Source: Marinomonas sp. UCMA 3892 (GTDB lineage Bacteria > Pseudomonadota > Gammaproteobacteria > Pseudomonadales > Marinomonadaceae). From it: a stretch of 64,000 bases of DNA. The notes beneath the pieces were generated by a model. That model made no database searches and was not told where the DNA came from. It was given only the letters and a program-made list of their open reading frames with translations. Below, piece after piece: positions 21,279-28,947 of the stretch. The position numbers and the translations under genes were made by a program. The first letter of the stretch is position 1; the number at the start of each line of letters is the position of its first letter. The stretch lies in contig NZ_PTXN01000023.1 of assembly GCF_012726345.1 (NCBI RefSeq), positions 1-64,000 on the forward strand, given 5' to 3'.

Positions 21279-21910
21279 TATTTTTTCATATCCTGACCAA
21301 AACCAGCGTCTCGCAATATTTTTTCCATGCTTGCGGCACGTTCTGCTAAGTGAATCAAAGCCGGTTTTGGGGTTTCAAACCATTCATCGGGATGAAGCTC
21401 TCGTGTTTTACGAATGTGTGCGATGGCTGCATCCAACGTAGGGTAGCGATCTGGGTATTCTAGATGTAAAAACAAGGCAACTATGGTGACGGAGCGGCTA
21501 CGTCCACCGCGACAATTCACTAAGATATTGCCTTTTTCGCGAACTTTATAAGAGGCTTTCTCGGGTAGCTCTTGATCCAGTGCTGAACGCATTAAATGGT
21601 AACCTGCCAAGACCATAGATTCAGGGTTACCAGGGCCGTCAATAAGGCCAATTTTATAATAACGAACAGGAGCCCAACCATGTTTTAGCAAGTGTGCTGG
21701 TGGGTTAGGTTCTTGCAAATTCACAAGGTCAATATCTAAGTTTACGGCACAATTTAGCACGACTTTGATGTTGTGTTTTTCAAGCAATTCCGCGTCAGCT
21801 ACACCGTTAGAACCGCCAATATAAATGTCGACGCCCCAGCCTGGAATATTGCTTTCGATCAAGCTAATCGGTGGACGTGGATAATGCTTTTTTACCTTTT
21901 TAGATGTCAT
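21278..21910 (-). CDS. Dual-specificity-type protein/phospho-substrate phosphatase
   Basis: The 210-residue protein has the Cys-based phosphatase signature CX5R in LVNCRGGRSRSVTI (Cys near residue 132) and a probable general-acid loop at IGLIDGPGNP. VDIYIGGSNGVADAELLEKH is typical of the dual-specificity fold. Cys phosphatases of this kind can act on protein phosphotyrosine or on small phosphates, including inositol phosphates. Its place in a transport operon with an inositol-monophosphatase-like gene favours a small-molecule substrate, which is inference. The ribosome-binding site is weak. Confidence 0.8.
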   Translation of the reverse strand: MTSKKVKKHYPRPPISLIESNIPGWGVDIYIGGSNGVADAELLEKHNIKVVLNCAVNLDIDLVNLQEPNPPAHLLKHGWAPVRYYKIGLIDGPGNPESMVLAGYHLMRSALDQELPEKASYKVREKGNILVNCRGGRSRSVTIVALFLHLEYPDRYPTLDAAIAHIRKTRELHPDEWFETPKPALIHLAERAASMEKILRDAGFGQDMKK

Positions 21911-21969
21911 GGTTTTTCGTTCTCTTTTTTTTGCGCTTGTCTTTTATAAAGTACAAATGAGCCAAGGTG

Positions 21970-22842
21970 TTAGGTAGTAAGTTCAAGCTCTGTCGTGCGT
22001 TGGTTATATAGTTCTTTTGGGGCTTTATGTTCAGCTGCAAGCGATATCATGGTGTCATTGGCAAACTGTTCTGCCACACCGGGAGCGACCGCTAGAATAG
22101 CCCCGCCATGCGCTATTTCCTCGTGAGTTTTAGGATAGGTACCTGTTCGTCCACCAGCCTCTCGTACCATGAGTAAACCGGCCAAGCAATCCCATGCATT
22201 CATATGCGATTCTGCGTAGCCGTCGGTTCGGCCTTCTGCCACCCATGCCAGTGCCAATGCACCAGAGGCACCACGTCGAATATTAGTACCGCTTGCCAAA
22301 AGAGAAGAAATGATTGCCAAGTAGACTTCTTGGGGAATCCGTGTAGACCATCCTAATTCAAAGGATGAGCTATGAGTATCCCTTATGTTAGAAACACGTA
22401 GGGCTTGACCATTTTTGGTGACGTATTGGTCTTTTCTAGCCAAGTATATTTCGTTCGTCGCTGGATTATAAATCGCGCCGAGTAACGTATCGCCGTTATG
22501 CACAAAGGCGATGGAAATACAAAAATGATCTATGCCCCGAGCGAAGTTAGCGGTGCCGTCAATCGGGTCAACTACCCAAAGCGAGGGATTCGATGTTGAG
22601 CCTCCTGTTTCTTCTCCAAGTAATCCATCTTCAGGAAAAAGGTTATAAATAGCTTGGCGAATGTGTTCTTCGACCAGAGCATCAGCTTCGGTCAAAAAGT
22701 CTTGTTGGCCCTTCAGTGTAAAATCGCCAGGTTGTCTGGCGCGATAGCTTTCTAGTGCTAATGCTCCTGCGCTTAGAATAATTGAGTGCAGGGCGGCTTC
22801 GCGCTTTTCTAGTTCGCTTTTTTTGATGTTGTTGGGTGTCAA
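21970..22842 (-). CDS. Inositol-monophosphatase family protein
   Basis: The 290-residue protein belongs to the Mg-dependent inositol-monophosphatase/FBPase superfamily. Glu77 is in LLGEETGG, the first metal motif is VDPIDGTANFARG (Asp92, Asp95), and the second is NAWDCLAGLLMVREAGG. It should hydrolyse a phosphate monoester of a polyol or sugar, or of a nucleotide such as PAP. The start codon appears to be TTG, with aagga eight bases upstream; no ATG lies nearby in frame. It follows the binding-protein gene after 95 bases that contain a hairpin. Confidence 0.87.
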   Translation of the reverse strand: MTPNNIKKSELEKREAALHSIILSAGALALESYRARQPGDFTLKGQQDFLTEADALVEEHIRQAIYNLFPEDGLLGEETGGSTSNPSLWVVDPIDGTANFARGIDHFCISIAFVHNGDTLLGAIYNPATNEIYLARKDQYVTKNGQALRVSNIRDTHSSSFELGWSTRIPQEVYLAIISSLLASGTNIRRGASGALALAWVAEGRTDGYAESHMNAWDCLAGLLMVREAGGRTGTYPKTHEEIAHGGAILAVAPGVAEQFANDTMISLAAEHKAPKELYNQRTTELELTT

Positions 22843-22871
22843 GGAGGGATCCTTTTCTATTTGTTATATAT

Positions 22872-22905
22872 AAATCAGTTGGGAAAAATTCGTCCCAACT
22901 GATTT
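22872..22905 (-). repeat. Hairpin between the binding-protein and monophosphatase genes
   Basis: aaatcagttggga (22872-22884) and tcccaactgattt (22893-22905) form a perfect 13-bp stem with an 8-base loop. It lies just after the periplasmic binding-protein gene within the operon, the position where stems often protect the binding-protein mRNA or partly terminate transcription. Confidence 0.7.
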
Positions 22906-22937
22906 CATTTTTAGTAATAGCTAGAGCCTTTTACTGC

Positions 22938-24056
22938 TTAATTTTTGAAGCTTAGGCTCCATAGGTCTTGCCAATCTTGACGGCTTTCCCAGTCAGATTT
23001 TGCTGTAGAAGCATCGTATCCCATGATTTGGTCGCGGACTTTATCTATACCTGCTGGCTCGTTATCAGGTAGTTTAACGGTTTGGTTGGTGGACATTTTT
23101 CCATCAACACCCTGTGGCGCGATGCCTTCGGCTGTCATCATGTAATGAATAAATAATTTCGCGGCGTTAGGGCTTTTCGTTCCAGTGGTAATGAAGCCTA
23201 AACCTGGATAGCTCCAACCGCTAAATGGCACCATATCGGCACAAAGACCCAGCTTCATACCATTTTCGTTTTGACGAAATTTTGCCGCGCTCACCATGCC
23301 GACAAAACTGTCTTTCACATCTGGTGCGCCAACAGCGTTAGCGGCTTCTGTATCAGAACTAGTGACTAGTGGATGATTTTCTGCGAGGGCTTTTACAAAG
23401 GCTGCTGTGGCGCTGTCTTCACTGGTTTTTAATGGTTTTCCAAATTCTGCTTGATAGGCATCGGCCATGGCTTTGTCGTGGTGTGTGGCGAGCTGGTTAA
23501 ACCAATCTGTGTAAGATGGTTTGCCAAGAGGGTCCTGCATGGCGACTTTGCCACGCCATTCTGGTTTAGTAAGTTGCCACACATTGGTTACTGGGCAGGT
23601 GTCATAAAGGCCTGTGTTATAAGCCCAAATATTGGGCGCTAAGACCACCGTAAGCGGGTTTTGGTAGGTCGCAGGAATATTAACGGCAAGGTCCGTAGGA
23701 ACCCAGCTGGTGACATAGCCTTTTGATAGTAGCTGCTCCATGCCCGCAGGTGCATCGGCCAGAATAGCGACGTCAGCTTTCACATTACCTGCTTTAGCTT
23801 CACGACTCACAATCTCTAGGATTTGCGATGCTTTGGCTTTGATACCTGTTGCTTGAATACCGTATTTTTTACTAAAGGCCTCTGCCTGTTGGACGATTTT
23901 CCCTGTGGAGTCATACACAGTCAACGGTGCTTCTTGTTTTGCAGCCGCGATTAATGCTTGAAGATCAAATGAGTCTGTGGCTGAAGCTGAAATAGAACCG
24001 AGAGTTGTTAAGCTAACACTCAGTGCAAGAAGGCTTTTTTTCATCGGGAAGTTCAT
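22938..24056 (-). CDS. ABC transporter periplasmic substrate-binding protein (AfuA/FbpA-like)
   Basis: The 372-residue protein has a signal peptide ending near ISASA-TD (residue about 26) and a cluster-D-type binding fold, shown by APLTVYDSTGKIVQQAEAFS, ADVAILADAP, NIWAYNTGLYDTCPVTNVWQ and PEWRGKVAMQDPLGKPSYTD. This fold binds ferric iron in FbpA, sugar phosphates in AfuA and phosphonates in others. I see no obvious paired Tyr motif that would prove iron binding, and the operon's two phosphatases favour a phosphorylated organic ligand. aaggaaac precedes the ATG. It is the third gene of the operon. Confidence 0.85.
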   Translation of the reverse strand: MNFPMKKSLLALSVSLTTLGSISASATDSFDLQALIAAAKQEAPLTVYDSTGKIVQQAEAFSKKYGIQATGIKAKASQILEIVSREAKAGNVKADVAILADAPAGMEQLLSKGYVTSWVPTDLAVNIPATYQNPLTVVLAPNIWAYNTGLYDTCPVTNVWQLTKPEWRGKVAMQDPLGKPSYTDWFNQLATHHDKAMADAYQAEFGKPLKTSEDSATAAFVKALAENHPLVTSSDTEAANAVGAPDVKDSFVGMVSAAKFRQNENGMKLGLCADMVPFSGWSYPGLGFITTGTKSPNAAKLFIHYMMTAEGIAPQGVDGKMSTNQTVKLPDNEPAGIDKVRDQIMGYDASTAKSDWESRQDWQDLWSLSFKN

Positions 24057-24080
24057 AACAGTTTCCTTTTTAAGATTAGC

Positions 24081-25265
24081 TTATGCTTGTTTAGCGTAGG
24101 ATTGATTCGTGTGTATTTGATTAGCGTTTTGTTTATTAGGTAATGCTGAGCTGGGCAGTAAATTGCTGTAATCAAGGTGACTTTCTGACAGAACAAGACG
24201 CTTTTCATCATGATCAAAAAAGTGCAGTGATGGTGTTGGCAAATACGCGTTTACCTGATCGCCTTCACGCCACTTCGGACGAGATTGAGTCGAATGAAAT
24301 AATCGGTCTTCAGCGAAACTTAGTTCAATCACCCAGCTACCGCCTGTGGGCATGATATTTTCTATGACCATCGGTAGTGTGTTGATGTTTGCTGTGTTGG
24401 TGAGAATGATTTCTTCAGGGCGAATGGCGCAGACATCGGCGAATTTACTTTCTGGCTGTCTGGCTAAAATGTGGCTGGCAAGATTGATGAACTTATCATT
24501 GGATTCTTTTAGCTTGATCAGATTGATTTTCGGGTTACCAATAAATTCAGCCACAAAACGATTGCTTGGTTCGGCGTAAATTTCGTCTGGCGTGCCGATT
24601 TGTTGCAGCTGACCTTTGTTCATGACCGCAATGGTATTGGCCAGCGTCATGGCTTCCCATTGATCGTGGCTGACAAAAATAATGGTTGTGCCAAAGGTTT
24701 GGTGTAAGCGACGTAGCTCGGCGCGCATTTCTAGTCGCAGAGTCGCATCAAGGTTCGATAATGGCTCGTCTAATAGCAGCACACCTGGATTCACCGCCAG
24801 CATACGTGCCAAGGCAACACGCTGTTGTTGGCCGCCGGATAATTGAGACGGATAACGATCGGCGTATTCAAGAATGCGTAACTTGCTCATCACATCCAAA
24901 CAACGTTCTTTGCGTTCTTGGGCTGGCACCTTTTGTAAGCGCAAACCAAAGTCCACATTGCGTTCCACTGTCATGTGAGGCCAAAGTGCATAATTTTGAA
25001 ATACAAAACCAATACGGCGCTGTTCCGGTGGAATAAAACAGGACTGATGGACAGAATCTACCACCAAATCGTCTACGGCAATTTCACCGCTGGTGGAATG
25101 TTCGATACCAGCAATCATGCGCAAAATGGTGGTTTTGCCGCATCCAGATGGGCCAAGCAAACACATAAATTCGCCGTCTTCCACTGTCAGTGATACTTGG
25201 TCAACGGAAGGTTCAGTATTGCCGTCGTAGCATTTCGTTAGATTGGTTAATGTGATAGCAGGCAT
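24081..25265 (-). CDS. ABC transporter ATP-binding protein (FbpC/AfuC type)
   Basis: The 394-residue ATPase energises the adjacent permease. Walker A is LLGPSGCGKTTILRMIAG, the signature is QLSGGQQQRVALARMLAVNP, Walker B is VLLLDEPLSNLDA and the switch His is in IIFVSHDQWEAMTLA. A C-terminal TOBE-like regulatory domain (about residues 270-360) is present. The tail after about residue 365 is rich in Asn and Gln and looks non-conserved. The ATG follows the permease stop after a single base, so the two are translationally linked. Confidence 0.93.
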   Translation of the reverse strand: MPAITLTNLTKCYDGNTEPSVDQVSLTVEDGEFMCLLGPSGCGKTTILRMIAGIEHSTSGEIAVDDLVVDSVHQSCFIPPEQRRIGFVFQNYALWPHMTVERNVDFGLRLQKVPAQERKERCLDVMSKLRILEYADRYPSQLSGGQQQRVALARMLAVNPGVLLLDEPLSNLDATLRLEMRAELRRLHQTFGTTIIFVSHDQWEAMTLANTIAVMNKGQLQQIGTPDEIYAEPSNRFVAEFIGNPKINLIKLKESNDKFINLASHILARQPESKFADVCAIRPEEIILTNTANINTLPMVIENIMPTGGSWVIELSFAEDRLFHSTQSRPKWREGDQVNAYLPTPSLHFFDHDEKRLVLSESHLDYSNLLPSSALPNKQNANQIHTNQSYAKQA

Positions 25266-25266
25266 A

Positions 25267-27096
25267 TTAATTCTCCAGACCTTGAGCCAAACCCGTACCG
25301 GAGATCTTTTGGATCAATACGGTACCAAGCCAAGCGATAAGAGCAATCATTAAGACCACCGCATTGGCGGCTTGGTCGTAGTTGTAATCGAGTAAACGCA
25401 GTGAATAGGTGGTGAGTACATCGGTGGATGGAATCGCCAAGATAATGAACAAGCTGACGCCTTTAATGCCGGAAATGAAAGGTAATAGAATCCCCGTTGC
25501 CAATGGACCTGCTTGTATTGGAATAATGATTTTGCCCATGCGGCTAAACCAGTTGGCACCAGCAATACGTGCCGCTTCTTCGGGTTCTTTGCCCAGTTGC
25601 GTCATAGCTGCAATACCTGATCGGCTGGCAAAGGGCATTTTTTCTGCGACGAGGGCGATGATGAGAATCAACGGTGTTCCGTACAGCGCCGGAATTGGGC
25701 CGCGAGCCACAGCGAACAAAGATAAAAACGCCGCCGCAAAGGCAATGCCGGGAACCAAATAAGGCAAGAAGGTAATTTGGCGTAAGAAAGAACCCACGCC
25801 TTTGAATGAGCAACGTAATACTGCATAACCGACTAACAACCCTAAGACGCCAGATATCATCGAAGATGAACCGACAATCACAATAGTATTCCATGCAGCT
25901 TGCCAAAATTCTGGTGTCAGCAAGATGCCATTGCGTAGGGCAACCGTGTCTAAATTACTGCCGATCCAGTAATCGAGAGTGAAGTTGTCTAGCGTAAAGC
26001 GACCGGGCAAAATCATGATGGTGGATAAGAACAAGGTCAGTAACGGCAGAACTACTCCGATCAATACAAAGGCCCCCGCAAAGCCAGATGCAGGTAAACG
26101 CATACGGCCCAGTTTGCGTAGCCTGTCCATGTTGCCTTTACCGCCGACAGTTACGAAGCGGCGAGCTTCTTTCATCATGCGAACATCAATCAGTAAGGTA
26201 ATCACACCGATGATCATAATAACCGCAGCAATCACTGCCGCCACGCCGTTTTGACGGGTGTCTAGTGCTCGATACAATCCAGTTGCCAAGGTGTCATAGC
26301 GCACAGGTAAGCCTAAAATATAAGGCACTGCAAACTCGCCAATACAATCGGCAAAAATCAATAAAGCGGCAGACATTAAGGCAGGGCGAATTAATGGCAG
26401 AACAATAGAAAAAGCGATGGTTCGTGATGGCGCACCAAGTACACGAGCGCTGTCTTCCATTTGTGAATCAAGGCGACGTAACGCATTGCCGACAATCAAA
26501 ATTACTAGCGGTGTGTAATGCAAAACCAAGATGAAAACGATGGGGAAATAGCCGTAAGCAACACTGTTTGAAGTAGTTATGCCTAAGGATTCTAGCCAGC
26601 CGGGTTGTCCACCAACGGTGCGGTTTTTAAAAATTGTCGTCCAAGCGAGAGCGAAGGTCCACGTCGGTAACATAAAAGGCACAATTAGCGCCGTGGCAAA
26701 CCAAGCACGTCCTGCCATGTTGGTGCGATTTACCAACCACGCTAGCACTACGCCAATACTCATAGAAAACACCACAGTACTGGCCGCAATGGCTAAGGTG
26801 TTATAGAGAGGTTGCCATATGAGGATTTCAGAAATGCGTGAGTAGAGAGTGCGTACAATATAGTAAAAGGTGAAACTGCCTTCGTCTTGGTGGGTTCTGG
26901 CTTCGTCTCCTGATTGCACGATAAAGGAATCTACAAGAATCGAGAGCACAGGTGCAAGAATCAAATAAGCAAAGAAAATAGCCAGAACAAGGCCAATCAA
27001 ATTAGCAGGTTCATGTCTGGCAACAGCAAATGAATGCCTTGCGCGTCGCCAAAGATTTGGCTTCTTTTGCTCTGCTGCGGTGAGCAAGGTAGTCAT
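25267..27096 (-). CDS. ABC transporter permease, two fused domains (AfuB/FbpB type)
   Basis: The 609-residue protein joins two BPD_transp_1 permease domains of about six membrane segments each (about residues 80-305 and 390-600). The ATPase-contact loops are EDSARVLGAPSRTIAFSIVL in the first half and EEAARIAGANWFSRMGKIII in the second, so one chain provides both halves of the channel. This layout is usual in FbpB and AfuB systems. It is the first gene of the operon, about 70 bases after a perfect palindrome that probably is the operator. Confidence 0.92.
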   Translation of the reverse strand: MTTLLTAAEQKKPNLWRRARHSFAVARHEPANLIGLVLAIFFAYLILAPVLSILVDSFIVQSGDEARTHQDEGSFTFYYIVRTLYSRISEILIWQPLYNTLAIAASTVVFSMSIGVVLAWLVNRTNMAGRAWFATALIVPFMLPTWTFALAWTTIFKNRTVGGQPGWLESLGITTSNSVAYGYFPIVFILVLHYTPLVILIVGNALRRLDSQMEDSARVLGAPSRTIAFSIVLPLIRPALMSAALLIFADCIGEFAVPYILGLPVRYDTLATGLYRALDTRQNGVAAVIAAVIMIIGVITLLIDVRMMKEARRFVTVGGKGNMDRLRKLGRMRLPASGFAGAFVLIGVVLPLLTLFLSTIMILPGRFTLDNFTLDYWIGSNLDTVALRNGILLTPEFWQAAWNTIVIVGSSSMISGVLGLLVGYAVLRCSFKGVGSFLRQITFLPYLVPGIAFAAAFLSLFAVARGPIPALYGTPLILIIALVAEKMPFASRSGIAAMTQLGKEPEEAARIAGANWFSRMGKIIIPIQAGPLATGILLPFISGIKGVSLFIILAIPSTDVLTTYSLRLLDYNYDQAANAVVLMIALIAWLGTVLIQKISGTGLAQGLEN

Positions 27097-27163
27097 AGGT
27101 TATTCCTTAGAAAAACATTTAATTTTCTAAACAATAATCTTTGTCTATGACAAACCGATGACA

Positions 27164-27183
27164 TTTTGCACATATGTGCAAAA
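27164..27183. promoter_or_regulatory. Perfect 20-bp palindrome, likely operator of the transport operon
   Basis: ttttgcacatatgtgcaaaa is its own reverse complement. It lies 68-87 bases upstream of the permease start and about 100 bases before the divergent pentapeptide-protein gene. LacI-family regulators bind palindromes of this size, and the last gene of the operon encodes such a regulator. Control of the operon by that protein is inferred. Confidence 0.7.
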
Positions 27184-27280
27184 AAATTTTTCGAACGTTT
27201 TTTTAAGCTAAATAACCTTATTAGATTGAGCACGCTGACATCTCTTGTTACTTTAGTTTTTCTAGTGAAGGGAGAATGTA

Positions 27281-27880
27281 ATGGAACATGTATTGCCGAA
27301 CGATGAGGCTTTTTATGGAAAAACCTTCACCGACTTAGCTATGGTGCAGGAAAGTGTGAGCCGTAAGGTGTTTGAGTCTTGCGTATTTGAATCGTGTGAT
27401 TTCAGCGAAGCCTTCTTTGATGCCTGTACTTTTAAGGATTGTCAGTTCCGTAAGTGCAAGTTGACCGCGGTAAATGTGAGAAACAGTAAGTTCTCAGATG
27501 TACAGTTTTATGAATCAAAAGTTTTGGGTGTGGATTGGACCAAAGCCTATTGGCGAGGCTTAGAGCTGGGCGCGCCGCTTTTTTTTAAAGAATGTATGGT
27601 TAATGGCTCGTCGTTTTATGACTTGAAATTATCAGGAATTGTTTTTGAAGAGTGCCGTGCTCATGATGTGGATTTTAGAGAAGCGACACTGTCTCGTGCG
27701 CGTTTTACTGGAACTGATTTAACGAATAGCTTGTTTGTGAATACTAATCTAACTGGCGCAGATTTTAACGGCGCGACCAACTACGATATTGATGTGAAGA
27801 AGAACACCATTAAGAACGCGATATTTTGTCGTTATGAAGCGGTAAGTTTGCTGACGTCACTGGGGATCAAATTGGTTTAA
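27281..27880 (+). CDS. Pentapeptide-repeat protein (Qnr-like fold)
   Basis: The 199-residue protein consists largely of pentapeptide units with a central Phe or Leu (VFESC, DFSEA, TFKDC, QFRKC, KFSDV and, after an interruption around residues 85-100, DFREA, RFTGT, DLTNS, NLTGA, DFNGA). Such proteins form a right-handed quadrilateral beta-helix. A C-terminal helix (RYEAVSLLTSLGIKLV) resembles the dimer helix of Qnr-like proteins, some of which shield DNA gyrase. Protection of gyrase is a family-based guess. gaaggga precedes the ATG. The next gene follows after 33 bases. Confidence 0.85.
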   Translation: MEHVLPNDEAFYGKTFTDLAMVQESVSRKVFESCVFESCDFSEAFFDACTFKDCQFRKCKLTAVNVRNSKFSDVQFYESKVLGVDWTKAYWRGLELGAPLFFKECMVNGSSFYDLKLSGIVFEECRAHDVDFREATLSRARFTGTDLTNSLFVNTNLTGADFNGATNYDIDVKKNTIKNAIFCRYEAVSLLTSLGIKLV

Positions 27881-27913
27881 AGGTAACGGATAAAAATAAA
27901 AAAGGAAAATGGC

Positions 27914-28453
27914 ATGTTAAGAAAAGATAAAACGGGTTTGGTCGTGATCGACGTCCAAGGAAAGCTAGCGACTATTGTTCATGACAGCGAGGCGTTTATC
28001 GCCAATCTCGTTAAATTGGTGAAGGCCGCAAAGTTATTGGGCTTGCCCATTCTGTGGTTGGAACAAAATCCAGAAAAACTGGGCGCGACTGTACCAGAAT
28101 TGCGAGAGGTTCTGGATATGGTTGAGCCAATTGCTAAGTATTCGTTTAGCGCCTGTGGTGAGCCTGCTTTTGTTGATGCGGTTAAAAAAGCCAAGGTGAA
28201 TACTTGGTTAGTCAGCGGTATTGAAGCGCATATTTGTGTTTATCAAACGGCGTTGGGCTTGCTAGATTTGGGTTATGAAGTTGAACTGGTAAGCGATTGT
28301 GTGTCGTCACGAGCTATAGAGAATAAAGACATGGCGCTTGCCAAGTTAGCTCGCAAAGGGGCAGAAGTGACTAGTCTTGAAATGTGTTTGTTTGAGTTGA
28401 TTGGTGATTGTCGGGCGGATGAGTTTAAGGGGGCATTGAGTTTAATCAAGTAG
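27914..28453 (+). CDS. Isochorismatase-family hydrolase
   Basis: The 179-residue protein is a stand-alone cysteine-hydrolase fold. The catalytic Asp is in GLVVIDVQGKL, the Lys in IAKYSFSACG and the Cys in SGIEAHICVYQTALGLLDLG. It differs from the siderophore enzyme EntB in size and lacks a carrier domain, so it is not part of that pathway. Relatives act on amides or are of unknown substrate (YcaC-like). It may be co-transcribed with the pentapeptide-repeat gene. Confidence 0.85.
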   Translation: MLRKDKTGLVVIDVQGKLATIVHDSEAFIANLVKLVKAAKLLGLPILWLEQNPEKLGATVPELREVLDMVEPIAKYSFSACGEPAFVDAVKKAKVNTWLVSGIEAHICVYQTALGLLDLGYEVELVSDCVSSRAIENKDMALAKLARKGAEVTSLEMCLFELIGDCRADEFKGALSLIK

Positions 28454-28563
28454 CTTTGCTTCGAACAATGTCGATTTAATTTATCTTGAACGGTCTGCTT
28501 TGTGGTTTAATCCAGCAATAGTTTTTCATTGAGACTCAATACCTTTCCCTTTAGGCAGGCAGC

Positions 28564-28848
28564 ATGAACATAGATAAATCTAAAAAACGTATCGCAAAGA
28601 AAGTTAAAATGGGTTTCAAAGGTTATCCGCAACTATCCATTGCTTACTTCGGCGATACTGAAGACATCGCCACAGAAGTGATTGTCACCTTTACCGTAGA
28701 AGAAGGCGCTGAGCCACAAGATCAGCGTTTTGTGGGCCAAAGCGATGTACGCGAAGACGAAGTGATTCAATCCGCCTTGGTGAAAATCATGGAACGCACA
28801 GATGCGAAAACAGTATTAGAAGTAGAAGGTGTTTCGATCAAGAGCTGA
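28564..28848 (+). CDS. Small protein of unknown function
   Basis: I do not recognise this 94-residue protein. It starts with a basic stretch (SKKRIAKKVKMGFKGYPQ) and continues acidic with alternating strand-like segments (ATEVIVTFTVEEGAEPQ). It has no signal peptide, membrane segment or Cys. A purine-rich aggcagg precedes the ATG, and the codon use looks normal, so it is probably real. It lies alone before the metal-pump promoter. Confidence 0.7.
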   Translation: MNIDKSKKRIAKKVKMGFKGYPQLSIAYFGDTEDIATEVIVTFTVEEGAEPQDQRFVGQSDVREDEVIQSALVKIMERTDAKTVLEVEGVSIKS

Positions 28849-28884
28849 GACTCTTTTTTTATTTAAATAATATGAAACTGGTGC

Positions 28885-28916
28885 TTGACCTTGGACTATT
28901 ATCCAAGGTCTACACT
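28885..28916 (+). promoter_or_regulatory. MerR-family (ZntR-like) promoter of the metal pump gene
   Basis: The -35 box ttgacc (28885-28890) and the -10 box tacact (28911-28916) are separated by 20 bp, the overlong spacing typical of MerR-regulated promoters. Within it lies the dyad accttgga-N6-tccaaggt (28888-28909), with perfect 8-bp arms. The layout closely follows the zntA promoter of E. coli. The start codon is at 28948. No MerR-type gene is in the window, so the regulator is encoded elsewhere. Confidence 0.88.
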
Positions 28917-28947
28917 CTCCTTATAGCTTAAAAACAGGAGAGACGTT

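Noticed and set aside
27914-28453. The isochorismatase-fold gene as part of siderophore synthesis.
   Set aside because: It lies 17 kb away, lacks a carrier domain, and entB already supplies the activity.
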